NCBI GenBank assembly: GCA_030039005.1
Contig: JASHQT010000215.1
Location: forward strand, 1-22,104
DNA from: Bryobacteraceae bacterium
GTDB lineage: Bacteria > Acidobacteriota > Terriglobia > Bryobacterales > Bryobacteraceae
Direction: 5' to 3'
DNA: 22,104 nucleotides
Shown: piece after piece, positions 1 through 7,846 of the stretch
How the letters are laid out: each line of letters opens with the position of its first letter
How positions within the stretch are numbered: the stretch's first letter is position 1
Translations under genes and position numbers: made by a program
The notes under the pieces: model-generated
Told to the model about the DNA's origin: nothing
Seen by the model: the letters and a program-made list of their open reading frames with translations, nothing else
The model's database searches: none

Positions 1-980
1 TCGCCCGTGGCCGTGAGATTTTCGACCGCTTCGCCCCAGTTGCGCCGGTGCAGCTTCGCGCCGCCTCCCCCCGAAGATCCCACCAGAACCAGCGCAAGGC
101 GCGTATCGAGAGCCATGGCCACCAGCGCCGCTTTGCCGTAGCGCGACACGCCTTCGATGCCCACGCGCCGGGCGTCGACGGCTTTATCGGTTTCGAGATA
201 ATCCAGCCCGCGCGACGCGCCCCAGGCCCAAGCGCGCAAGGCTCCCCAATCGTCCGGTTTGCGCGGCTGCCCGTGGTTCGCCAGGCCAATGATGCCGCGC
301 GTAAGCCCCGCCTGAATGCTCACCGGGACGATCTGCGCGTAGCCCCAACCATCGGCGATGAGCTGCTCGGTCGCGGGAGGATCTGTCGGCGCGGGCAGGC
401 CCTTGGGTCTCGGTGGCAGCGGACCTCGATAGACGAACATCATCATGACGGGCACACGATGCGTGGCGTGCGCGGGCGTCACCACGGTCATTTGGATGTC
501 GACATTGATATGCGGATAATCCGAATTGTCCACGTGCCCGACCAATTCCTTGGTCACCACCGGATAAGGCCCGACCATATTGTCCGTAGTACTTGTTACC
601 GTCCACGCCACCTTCGGCACATTTTTTGGCACGCGGCCCAGCACCTCACGCTCGAAATCCTCCATGATCTCAGGGCGGCGCTGCTTGTACCACATGTCAG
701 CCGTCGTGACCTTCTTCCCGTTATTCAACGTCAGAGGGTCGGGCAAATTGGGAAAAGGATTCGCCTTGGACTCGTCGTAGTTGGCGTGATTCGGCGCGCT
801 CTCATTGCCGCTGGGGCCGGGCCGGAGCGCCTGGATGCCGAGCTGCTCCATCATGTTCTGATGGTCCTGTTCGGCAGTCCAATTCATCGGCTGCGGAAGA
901 TTGTCCGCGCTTGTGCGCGCGGATTCCTGGCCGGCGAGGTGGGCCGCTGAGGCAATCAGCAAATACGCGGCGAGCTTCAT
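1..980 (-). CDS. CE15 glucuronoyl-esterase-like secreted hydrolase (partial, C-terminus beyond the window)
   Basis: The frame opens with ATG at 978-980 and stays open to the window edge, giving about 326 N-terminal residues. The protein begins MKLAAYLLIASAAHLAGQES, a likely signal peptide. Near residue 290 it carries EGVSRYGKAAL, matching the nucleophile elbow GxSRxGKxA of carbohydrate esterase family 15, followed by GSSGGGGAKLHRRNWGE, like the conserved SGxGG...RRxxGE block. The catalytic acid/His part lies outside the window. CE15 enzymes hydrolyse esters between 4-O-methyl-glucuronic acid of xylan and lignin alcohols; bacterial members can be broader. The start lies one base after the stop of the upstream gene (TAG-C-ATG), so translation is probably coupled. 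It is the last visible gene of a four-gene run of exported proteins. The family is clear; the exact substrate is inference. Confidence 0.82.
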   Translation of the reverse strand, partial: MKLAAYLLIASAAHLAGQESARTSADNLPQPMNWTAEQDHQNMMEQLGIQALRPGPSGNESAPNHANYDESKANPFPNLPDPLTLNNGKKVTTADMWYKQRRPEIMEDFEREVLGRVPKNVPKVAWTVTSTTDNMVGPYPVVTKELVGHVDNSDYPHINVDIQMTVVTPAHATHRVPVMMMFVYRGPLPPRPKGLPAPTDPPATEQLIADGWGYAQIVPVSIQAGLTRGIIGLANHGQPRKPDDWGALRAWAWGASRGLDYLETDKAVDARRVGIEGVSRYGKAALVAMALDTRLALVLVGSSGGGGAKLHRRNWGEAVENLTATG

Positions 981-981
981 G

Positions 982-1857
982 CTATTTCGGCGGAGCCAGC
1001 GTTTTTATCTTGCGCTGAAACTCCGGATACATGGTTTCGGCGCCGCCGAGGGTGGCCTCCAAAGGGAGTCCATATTTCCTGGCGAACTCGGCCACAAACG
1101 GATTCTGCCCGGGAAGAAAATTGGGTACGGCGCCGCGCGCCTGGCTCGCAATCTCCACCACGGATTCGCACGGGTACAGCCAATTTTGGCCCTCTTGCGG
1201 GATGCGGTGAAATACTTCGGTGCGCACGAACGGCTCGGTCAAATTCACGGGATCGGTCACTTCACTCATGTGCACCAGATAATCGCCATGCCGCATGAAA
1301 TGCTCGATGAGCGTGGCCTCATCGCTCTCGGGAAGGCCATTACGGCGCAGATAGCCCTGCTTGAGGTGCGTTGTGTAAACGGTCAGCGTGTTGCCTTCCC
1401 ATTTGCCGGTGGAAAAGCCCATCCAGGTATGTGCCGCGGCTTCGGGAGGATGCGGGCGGCCGTCCATCCAGATGGTGCGGTTTTGCTCATAGGTGCTGAT
1501 GTACATGCGGATGTCTATGAGGTTTTGCGATTGCGGATCGCGCTCTTCCCAAAGGCGCATATTCAGCGGCCCGCCCAGGATATAGGGCGCGACGTGAACC
1601 TGGCATTGATGCTCGGGAACCGTCACGCGCGATGGACTCCACGCCAGTCCCACGGCTCGAGCGGCGTCGCTGATCGGGACGCCGAGAAAATCCGCAATGG
1701 CCGGATTGCCGACGCTCTCCTCGTGCGGTTCGGGCGCCCACGCGCCGCTCAGGTCCCATCCTGGCTGCGCGTTGAAAGAACCTGAAAATTGCGCAAACGC
1801 TCCGGGCGCGAACGCCAGCGCTCCGGTTAAGACGATGAATAAAGGGCTATGCTTCAT
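982..1857 (-). CDS. Secreted protein of unknown function
   Basis: This 291-residue protein begins with a clear signal peptide (MKHSPLFIVLTGALAFAPGAFA, cleavage near residue 22). The mature part has no catalytic motif I can name. It contains GFSTGKWEGNTLTVYTTHLK and then RNGLPESDEATLIEHFMRHG, which I remember from recurrent uncharacterised secreted proteins of Acidobacteriota and Proteobacteria; the pattern suggests a beta-rich, possibly lipocalin-like, ligand-binding fold, but that is a guess. An upstream GAGGT lies about nine bases before the ATG and supports the start. It sits 11 bases after the metallo-beta-lactamase-fold gene and one base before the CE15-like esterase gene, so it very probably shares their transcript and extracytoplasmic location. 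The coding call is strong; the function is unknown. Confidence 0.85.
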   Translation of the reverse strand: MKHSPLFIVLTGALAFAPGAFAQFSGSFNAQPGWDLSGAWAPEPHEESVGNPAIADFLGVPISDAARAVGLAWSPSRVTVPEHQCQVHVAPYILGGPLNMRLWEERDPQSQNLIDIRMYISTYEQNRTIWMDGRPHPPEAAAHTWMGFSTGKWEGNTLTVYTTHLKQGYLRRNGLPESDEATLIEHFMRHGDYLVHMSEVTDPVNLTEPFVRTEVFHRIPQEGQNWLYPCESVVEIASQARGAVPNFLPGQNPFVAEFARKYGLPLEATLGGAETMYPEFQRKIKTLAPPK

Positions 1858-1868
1858 GGCTTGTTACC

Positions 1869-2876
1869 TCATTTGCTCCCGGACGCCGTCGGCGCCAGAC
1901 TCCGGTAAACGGACGTGACGAAATTCTCGGCGGTGCCGGGACCTTCGCGTGCGCTCCAGCGGGGGTCGTAATCCTTGGTGAAGCCTGCGGCCTTGATCTG
2001 CTCGAGCGTCATGCCCTTCTTGATGGCGTTCTGCACGCGATCGCGCACGATGGTGACCATGTCGCGATACTCGACGACGTCGAATTCGTCGCAGATGCGG
2101 CCGTGGCCCGGAATGATGTAGGTGCCGCCTTCTTCTTCATGCTTGGGAACCGCGATATCGATGATGTTGTTGAGGGCCTCGATCTCGCCCTGCACGTTGC
2201 CGCCGTGGTCCACATCAATAAATGGATAGCTTTCGGTATTGAAAATGTCGCCGGTGACCACGACGTCGGAGCGGCGAAAGATCACCAGGCTGTCGCCGTC
2301 GGTGTGCGCGGTGGGCTGCCAGCGCGCGATCACCGGTTCTTCGTTGAAGAACACTTCCTTCTGGCCCGAAACGTAGGTGTCGGTGGGCCAGTCGCCGAAG
2401 GGGACGGAGGCTTTCTGGCCGGTGGGGGCGCTCATGCGGTTCAAAACATTTTCATGCGCGATGATTTGGGCGCCCTGCGCGGCGTCGGCGATGTCGCCGG
2501 TGACGTTGGCGCCCGTGATGGTGACGCCGATCTTGCGCAGTGCGTCGTTGCCGCCGGTCTCATCGGCATCCATGGAAGTGTTCAAAATATATTGCAAAGG
2601 CCCGTTCGACAGCTTGCGGATGGCGGCGATGAGCCGGGCCGAGTTCTGTTCCGGGCCGGTGTTCACCACCAGCACGCCCCAATCGCCGGTCTGCACCGCG
2701 ACGTTGGCGCCCAGTCCGTGAATCATGTAAACGTTGCCCTGCACGTGAATCGTGGTGACGCCGTCTTCCACGTGAAAGTCGTCCCAAGGGAACTGATCCT
2801 TCTGTGCGAAGAGCAGCCCGCCGGCCACAAAAGTGGCGATCGCGGCAGCCGTAGTCGCAAATAGTGGTTTGATCAT
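1869..2876 (-). CDS. Secreted metallo-beta-lactamase-fold protein with altered metal ligands
   Basis: This 335-residue protein has an N-terminal signal or anchor segment (residues 5-24, ending GGLLFAQ). The MBL fold is recognisable: GANVAVQTGDWGVLVVNTG (57-74), NTSMDADETGGND (99-111), PTAHTDGDS (188-196), VVVTGDIF (205-212) and IIPGHGR (254-260). The second-half ligands H191, D210 and H258 are kept. The usual THxHxDH is replaced by TSMDADE: first His to Ser101, second to Asp103, Asp105 kept, last His to Glu106; the usual LLVDTG Asp is Asn72. The two-metal centre is therefore unlikely to be conventional. It may be a pseudo-hydrolase, a mononuclear enzyme or a subfamily with a shifted site. No Shine-Dalgarno sequence is evident. 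It lies 27 bases after the paraoxonase-like gene and 11 before the next, which fits an operon. Confidence 0.85.
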   Translation of the reverse strand: MIKPLFATTAAAIATFVAGGLLFAQKDQFPWDDFHVEDGVTTIHVQGNVYMIHGLGANVAVQTGDWGVLVVNTGPEQNSARLIAAIRKLSNGPLQYILNTSMDADETGGNDALRKIGVTITGANVTGDIADAAQGAQIIAHENVLNRMSAPTGQKASVPFGDWPTDTYVSGQKEVFFNEEPVIARWQPTAHTDGDSLVIFRRSDVVVTGDIFNTESYPFIDVDHGGNVQGEIEALNNIIDIAVPKHEEEGGTYIIPGHGRICDEFDVVEYRDMVTIVRDRVQNAIKKGMTLEQIKAAGFTKDYDPRWSAREGPGTAENFVTSVYRSLAPTASGSK

Positions 2877-2903
2877 TGGATTATGTGGCCGGTACCATTT
2901 TAA

Positions 2904-3998
2904 TTAGCGTTCGGAGCGAGCGCCACCGTTGGGATATGGAATTTTCACCACGCGGTCTCCCAGGAACGCGCCGAGATAAATCGAATCACCCACGCGCAGC
3001 GCCGACGACACGCCGGCGATCAACGGCTCGTGATCGGCCGAATCGAAAATCGGCCTCGCTTGCATCTTCGCCGGGTCGATCTCCGCCACGCCGAAGCCTT
3101 GGATGCACGGCCGACCGCTGCCTTCCGGACAATCGCCGCGCGCCCCCTTCACGCCGGCAGCCAGCAGTTTGCGCTCTTTCGTCCAGGTGAGATTGTCGGG
3201 CAGGAAATCCACCTTCACCGAGCCGATGATCTTGCTCTCGCGCAGATCGTACTTGAACACCTGCTTCCCGGCGAATTCGTTGATGTAAAGATAGCGGCCG
3301 TCTGCGCTCGCCACCACTCCGTTGGGATAGCGGATACGCGTGCCCGGCAATTCCGCTTCGCCCTTGCCCGGCGTCCATCGCACCACGTAACCGGTGACTG
3401 CGCCCGCGAACGGCCCGCCACTGCCGCCGGAGTTGAGCGCCGTTGGAAAGGTCCCGGCAAAGCCGCCATCGGGGAGGATCGCAACGTCATTGTAGTCGTG
3501 TTCGGCGACTTCGCAACCGTGCCACTCGAGCACCCAACCGCCCGCGGCCGGCTTCAATTCGTACATCTCGATGGATTGCCGCTTGCCGTGATTCACCACG
3601 TACAGCGCCCATTTGCCGTCCTTGCGTTTGGCGAGCGATTCGCCGTGCGAGACCAGCGCGTCGCCGATGGGTCCGGGACAAGCGGGATCGCCCCAGGCTT
3701 TGTCCGGCGCGTCCGTCATTGCCATTTTGCTGAAGGTTTTCGTCTTCAGATCGAGCAAGCCCATCCCGAAGCCAGTTGTCGCGTTGCGGCCCTGGTTGAC
3801 GAATTGGGTCGCGATCAGATACTTGCCGTCCGGCGTGACTTCGAGATCTTCGGGCGAGCGCGTTCCGCAAATCACCTCGATATCGCCGTGCGCGCCACAA
3901 GAGGCCAGCGGCGGTCCGGCCGCCTGCGGCTGCTGTGCCGCCATCGAGCCGGCCATTGCGAGCGTGGCCCCAAGGCCGAGCCAGGTCTTCAGTGACAT
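2904..3998 (-). CDS. Secreted paraoxonase/SMP-30-like beta-propeller (probable lactonase or arylesterase)
   Basis: This 364-residue protein starts with a signal peptide (MSLKTWLGLGATLAMAGSMAAQ, cleavage near 21). The body reads as a calcium-dependent six-bladed propeller of the paraoxonase/strictosidine-synthase/SMP-30 group. VVNHGKRQSIEMYEL, YNDVAILPDGGFAGT, YPNGVVASADGRYLYINEF and FLPDNLTWT correspond to the conserved NH..., (Y)NDV, PNG and DNL metal-site segments of paraoxonases. Members hydrolyse lactones and aryl esters; the substrate here is unknown. The start is well supported by AGGAG five bases upstream. It is the first gene of the minus-strand run, with a candidate promoter at 4017-4043, and it is divergent from the PQQ dehydrogenase gene. 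Confidence 0.82.
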   Translation of the reverse strand: MSLKTWLGLGATLAMAGSMAAQQPQAAGPPLASCGAHGDIEVICGTRSPEDLEVTPDGKYLIATQFVNQGRNATTGFGMGLLDLKTKTFSKMAMTDAPDKAWGDPACPGPIGDALVSHGESLAKRKDGKWALYVVNHGKRQSIEMYELKPAAGGWVLEWHGCEVAEHDYNDVAILPDGGFAGTFPTALNSGGSGGPFAGAVTGYVVRWTPGKGEAELPGTRIRYPNGVVASADGRYLYINEFAGKQVFKYDLRESKIIGSVKVDFLPDNLTWTKERKLLAAGVKGARGDCPEGSGRPCIQGFGVAEIDPAKMQARPIFDSADHEPLIAGVSSALRVGDSIYLGAFLGDRVVKIPYPNGGARSER

Positions 3999-4016
3999 TC
4001 GATCTCCTGTGCCGTG

Positions 4017-4044
4017 ATTCTATCGCAGGCGGGTACGATACAAT
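4017..4044. promoter_or_regulatory. Candidate overlapping divergent promoters between the hydrolase run and the PQQ dehydrogenase gene
   Basis: The gap 3999-4074 separates divergent genes. On the minus strand TAGAAT (4017-4022) is a near-consensus -10 box, placed 18 bases before the ATG at 3998, and TTGTAT (4038-4043) is a possible -35 with a short 15-base spacer. On the plus strand TACAAT (4039-4044) is a near-consensus -10 box 30 bases before the ATG at 4075, with no good -35. The minus -35 and plus -10 share the same bases, so the two directions could compete. This is motif reading only. Confidence 0.35.
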
Positions 4045-4074
4045 CGCGGTCGGAAAATCCAGGCTGAATTTCTC

Positions 4075-5886
4075 ATGCGGGTGATGAAGACTATCATTTT
4101 TGGTGCGCTGCTCGCCGTGCCGGCGATGGCGCAAGCTCCTTCGGAGCGGCAAAGGTTGGGGACCGAGTTCGGCATCTCGGCGTTCGAGCGCGAGTGCACG
4201 AAGTGCCACGGCAATGCGTCGGTGGAGCGCGCCCCGACTCCGGCCGCGATCCGGCAGATGCCGCCCGAACGCATCTACGCCGCTCTCACTACGGGCGTGA
4301 TGAAGACCGAAGCGGCCAATCTGACGGACGAGCAGAAACGGCGCTTGGCGGAATATATGGGAGGACGGCCGCTGGGAAGCGCGGCGCTGGGAGATGCGAA
4401 CCAAATGCCCAACCATTGCACCACTGAGACTGCGCTGCCCGATCCGGCGAAGAGCCCCGAGTGGAACGGCTGGGGCGTGGATGTGCACAACACACGATTT
4501 CAGGAGGCGAAGGCGGCCGGGATCACCGCGTCGCAAGTGCCCGGGCTGAAACTGAAGTGGGCGTTCGGATTTCCGTTAGGCGTTTCCGCGTTCGGCCAGC
4601 CGTCCGTCGCGGCGGGGCGCGTGTTCGTCGGCTCCGACATCGGCTACGTGTATTCGCTCGACATGCACAGCGGCTGCGTGTATTGGTCGTATCAAACCAA
4701 AGCCGCGGTGCGCACCGCGGTCACCATCGGCCGCGTGCGATCGGGCAATTCGCCGCGCTATGCCGTCTACGTCGGCGATATGCAGGCGAACGTCTATGCG
4801 CTCGACGCTGAGTCCGGCACGCTGCTGTGGACCAGGAAGGCCGAGGATCATTTCAGCGCGCGCATTACTGCGGCCCCCACGCTATACCAAGGCCGCTTGT
4901 TCGTTCCGGTTTCCACATCCGAGGGTTTCTCCGCGTCGACGCTCGATTATCCTTGCTGCACGTTTCGCGGCAGCGTGGTCGCATTGAACGCCGCGACCGG
5001 CGATCAAATCTGGAAGACCTACACGATCTCCGAACCCAAGGCGACCAAGAAAAATTCCATCGGCACGCAGTTGTATGCACCGTCCGGAGTGGCGGTGTGG
5101 AATTCGCCGACCGTGGATGCCAAGCGCCGGACCATTTACTTCGGCACGGGCGACTCGGCCACCGAGCCCGCGCCCGACACCTCGGATTCGATCGTGGCCG
5201 TGGATCTCGATACCGGCAAGGTCAAGTGGCATTTCCAAGCCGAGGCGAACGACGCGACGCTAGGCGGATGCTTCGCCAAGAAGACCGAGAATTGCCCGGA
5301 CAATCCCGGTCCGGATTGGGATTTCGGCGCGTCGCCGATTCTGAAAACGCTTGCCGACGGCCGCGATCTGCTGCTCGCGCCGAATAAAAGCGGCATCATC
5401 TTCGCGCTGGATCCTGATCATAAAGGCGCGGTGGTTTGGAGGACCGATATCGCCGAGAAGCCGGGAACGCGGAATACCAACCTCATCTGGGGCGGCGCTG
5501 CCGATCAGCAGAATCTCTATGTCGGGCTGACCACGGGCTCCATCGTCGCCGTGCAGATCGCGACCGGCGAGAAGCTTTGGAGCACGCGACTGGCCGAGGC
5601 CGGGAGCCGCGTTTCTTACGCCGCCGCGAGCAGCGCGATCCCGGGCGCCGTGTTTATCGGAGGGACCGATGGCAAGATCCACGCGCTATCGACGTCCGAT
5701 GGCCGCGAGCTTTGGAGTTACGAAACGGCGCACGACTTCACCACCGTGAACCGGGTTCCCGCGCACGGAGGGTCGATCGGTTCCATCGGGCCGACCATCG
5801 CCGGCGGCATGGTGTTCATCGGTTCGGGGTACAGCGTGACGGCGGGCATTCCTGGCAACGTGCTGTTGGCCTTCGCGGCTAAGTAA
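4075..5886 (+). CDS. Cytochrome c / PQQ-propeller dehydrogenase (polyvinyl-alcohol-dehydrogenase-like)
   Basis: This 603-residue exported protein has a signal peptide (residues 1-20, ending PAMAQ). A cytochrome c domain follows, with CTKCH at 41-45 binding heme and Met76 as likely axial ligand. From about residue 148 a PQQ-type beta-propeller begins at WNGWGVDVHNTRFQ and continues with repeated blades such as GRVFVGSDIGYVYSLD, GSVVALNAATG, DSIVAVDLDTGKVKWHF and KIHALSTSDGRELW. The vicinal cysteines in YPCCTFRGS recall the adjacent-cysteine disulfide near PQQ in quinoprotein alcohol dehydrogenases. The cytochrome-before-propeller layout resembles polyvinyl alcohol dehydrogenase, which oxidises secondary alcohols in the periplasm and passes electrons to heme c. 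The substrate is not known. ATG at 4084 is an alternative start. It is divergent from the secreted hydrolase run, suggesting joint use on one extracellular substrate (inference). Confidence 0.86.
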   Translation: MRVMKTIIFGALLAVPAMAQAPSERQRLGTEFGISAFERECTKCHGNASVERAPTPAAIRQMPPERIYAALTTGVMKTEAANLTDEQKRRLAEYMGGRPLGSAALGDANQMPNHCTTETALPDPAKSPEWNGWGVDVHNTRFQEAKAAGITASQVPGLKLKWAFGFPLGVSAFGQPSVAAGRVFVGSDIGYVYSLDMHSGCVYWSYQTKAAVRTAVTIGRVRSGNSPRYAVYVGDMQANVYALDAESGTLLWTRKAEDHFSARITAAPTLYQGRLFVPVSTSEGFSASTLDYPCCTFRGSVVALNAATGDQIWKTYTISEPKATKKNSIGTQLYAPSGVAVWNSPTVDAKRRTIYFGTGDSATEPAPDTSDSIVAVDLDTGKVKWHFQAEANDATLGGCFAKKTENCPDNPGPDWDFGASPILKTLADGRDLLLAPNKSGIIFALDPDHKGAVVWRTDIAEKPGTRNTNLIWGGAADQQNLYVGLTTGSIVAVQIATGEKLWSTRLAEAGSRVSYAAASSAIPGAVFIGGTDGKIHALSTSDGRELWSYETAHDFTTVNRVPAHGGSIGSIGPTIAGGMVFIGSGYSVTAGIPGNVLLAFAAK

Positions 5887-5928
5887 GGTTCTGTCAACCA
5901 CACGTTGGCAAGTGTTCGTCAGTCGGCA

Positions 5929-5950
5929 GCGTGTCCTCTGGTGGACACGC
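5929..5950. promoter_or_regulatory. Perfect inverted repeat upstream of poxB (possible operator)
   Basis: GCGTGTCC, a six-base spacer TCTGGT, then GGACACGC form a perfect 8-base dyad in the 190-base gap 5887-6076. No T-run follows, so it is not a good intrinsic terminator for the upstream gene. It lies about 127 bases before the poxB start, a distance compatible with an operator or with a hairpin in a long leader. The rest of the gap shows no gene, although the poxB frame is open through part of it. Confidence 0.4.
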
Positions 5951-6076
5951 GTCACCTCCAATCTACTCGTCCGGCCCCTCGTTACATCAACACAAATCGC
6001 CGGCGATGGCCGGCCGCTGCTGGCGGTTCGAATGCATTGCGTTCCTTGTTGCACTGACATCGCAACGAGAGGAACT

Positions 6077-7807
6077 ATGCCAAACGTAGCCGATCTGCTT
6101 TGGGACATGCTCGCGAACGCGGGCGTGAAACGCTGTTATGGAATCGTGGGCGATGCGTTGAACCCCGTGATTGACGCGCTTCGCCGCAACGGCAAGATCG
6201 AATTCATCCATGTCCGCCACGAAGAATACGGCGTGTTCGCCGCGGTCGCCGAAAGCTATCTGACTGAAAATCCCGTGGCCGTGTGCGGCACAGCCGGACC
6301 TGGTACAGCGCACCTCTTCAACGGTTTGATGGACGCGCTGAAGGAGCGCGCTCCGGTGATCGCGATCGCGGGCGACGTCGAGACCAGCCTCATCGACACT
6401 GAGGCGCTCGAAGAACTCAATCCCTATCGCGCTTTCGATGTGGCTTCGTTATATGTTGGCCGCATCGTCAACCCTGAACAGGCGCGGGCGGTGATCGCCA
6501 GCGCGATTCAAACGGCGGTCTCGGAAAAAGGTCCGACGGTAGTTTCGCTGCCGGGCGACGTGGCGTCGTCCGATGTGTCCTTCAAATCGCGTCTGGTTCC
6601 GCTGCCGGCCCCGCCGGTCTACCGTCCCGCCGATGCCGACATCCGCACGCTCCTCTCCATGATCGATGAGGCGAAGAACATCACCATCTTCGGCGGCGAG
6701 GGCTGCCGCCACGCGCACGATGAAGTGGTGGAGCTGGCCACGCGCCTCAATGCCCCGGTCGGCTTTTCTTTCCGCGGAAAGCAGTGGCTGGAGCACGATA
6801 ATCCGTTCGCCGTCGGCATGACCGGGCTGCTCGGGTACGGCGGCGCTTACCAGGCGATGCACGACGCGGACCTGGTGCTGCTGCTGGGCACTGATTTTCC
6901 GTTCCCGGAGTTTCTTCCCGGCGCGAGCGTCAAGAAGGTCCAAATCGATATCAACGCGAAACACATCGGCCGGCGAACGGTGCTCGATTTGCCGTTGCTG
7001 GGCGACGTGAAAGATACGCTGCGAGTCCTGCTTGCCGCCATTGCGCAGCGTACGGACCGCCGTTTTCTAGAGAAATACTTGGAAAAGACCAACGAATTCG
7101 ATGGACTCCTGCACCACTACGTCGAAAAGGGCCCGGGTATTAAACCCATCCGTCCCGAATTTCTGGCGGCGACGCTCAGCGATCTCGCCGCGCCGGATGC
7201 GATGTTTTTCATCGATACCGGAACGGCCTGCATGTGGGGCTCGCGGCACCTGCGCGGTGGGCACGATCGAAGAATCTTCGGATCCTTCACCTGGGCGTCC
7301 ATGGCCAATGCGGCGCCGAATGCATTCGGCGCTCAACTGGCGTACCCGGGCCGGCAATCCATCGCGATCTGTGGCGACGGAGGATTCACCATGCTGGCTC
7401 TCGGTGATTTGCTGACGCAAGTGGAACACAACACGCCGGTGGTGCAGATCATCCTCAACAATGCCCTGCTCGATTTCGTCAACATTGAGCAACAGGAAGC
7501 GGGGTTCGTTCCTTTTGGCACCAGCTTCAAAAATCCGAATTTCGCGCGCGTCGCGGAGGCCATGGGCGCTAAAGGCATTCGTCTGGAAGATCCGGGCGAC
7601 GTCAAGGACGCGCTCACCGAAGCGCTGGCCCACAAAGACGGGCCTGTGGTGGTAGATGCCGTTGTGGATCCGCTGGCGCTATCGCTCCCCTCCCACGTGC
7701 CATTTCACACGGCAAAAGGATATACCTTAAGCTTGGCGAAACAAGTGCTGAGCGGCCGCTTGGACACCGTCATCAAAACCATGGAAGATAATCTTCGCCT
7801 GGTCTGA
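6077..7807 (+). CDS. poxB: Pyruvate dehydrogenase (quinone) / pyruvate oxidase, ThDP- and FAD-dependent
   Basis: The start at 6077 (MPNVADLLWDMLANAGVKRC) is chosen because GAGAGGAA sits just upstream and because it aligns with E. coli PoxB; the frame is open further upstream to 5912 but that part does not look like protein. Length is 576 residues against 572 for E. coli PoxB. The N-terminal ThDP domain has YGIVGDALNP and RHEE, whose first Glu (49) is the ThDP-activating residue. The middle FAD domain includes FGGEGCRHAHDEVVELA and VGMTGLLGYGG. The C-terminal ThDP domain has GDGGF at 433 followed by the NN pair. The end (AKGYTLSLAKQVLSG...) matches the PoxB membrane-activation tail. It decarboxylates pyruvate to acetate and CO2 and reduces quinone at the membrane. 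It appears to be monocistronic. Confidence 0.93.
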   Translation: MPNVADLLWDMLANAGVKRCYGIVGDALNPVIDALRRNGKIEFIHVRHEEYGVFAAVAESYLTENPVAVCGTAGPGTAHLFNGLMDALKERAPVIAIAGDVETSLIDTEALEELNPYRAFDVASLYVGRIVNPEQARAVIASAIQTAVSEKGPTVVSLPGDVASSDVSFKSRLVPLPAPPVYRPADADIRTLLSMIDEAKNITIFGGEGCRHAHDEVVELATRLNAPVGFSFRGKQWLEHDNPFAVGMTGLLGYGGAYQAMHDADLVLLLGTDFPFPEFLPGASVKKVQIDINAKHIGRRTVLDLPLLGDVKDTLRVLLAAIAQRTDRRFLEKYLEKTNEFDGLLHHYVEKGPGIKPIRPEFLAATLSDLAAPDAMFFIDTGTACMWGSRHLRGGHDRRIFGSFTWASMANAAPNAFGAQLAYPGRQSIAICGDGGFTMLALGDLLTQVEHNTPVVQIILNNALLDFVNIEQQEAGFVPFGTSFKNPNFARVAEAMGAKGIRLEDPGDVKDALTEALAHKDGPVVVDAVVDPLALSLPSHVPFHTAKGYTLSLAKQVLSGRLDTVIKTMEDNLRLV

Positions 7808-7816
7808 CCGCGCAGC

Positions 7817-7829
7817 CCAGCTCAGCTGG
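7817..7829. other. Short hairpin between the convergent poxB and selenoprotein genes
   Basis: CCAGC-TCA-GCTGG is a five-base-pair perfect hairpin in the 39-base gap between two convergent stops. It is followed on the plus strand by AAGCTTTCC, only a weak T-run. It could be a poor bidirectional terminator but is too short to call with confidence. Confidence 0.25.
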
Positions 7830-7846
7830 AAGCTTTCCGGCGCCAC

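Noticed and set aside
48..950. Long open frame on the plus strand opposite the CE15-like gene
   Set aside because: It is His/Arg-rich antisense of a frame with clear CE15 motifs and a signal peptide; such shadows are common in GC-rich DNA. The same holds for the large antisense frames at 901-1785, 2103-2864, 3030-3995 and 11000-11776.
5912..6076. Upstream extension of PoxB to a start at 5912
   Set aside because: The added 55 residues do not resemble PoxB, and ATG at 6077 has a good ribosome binding sequence and aligns with the E. coli start.
7817..7829. Strong intrinsic terminator between poxB and the selenoprotein gene
   Set aside because: The stem is only five base pairs and the T-run is poor; listed only as a weak hairpin.
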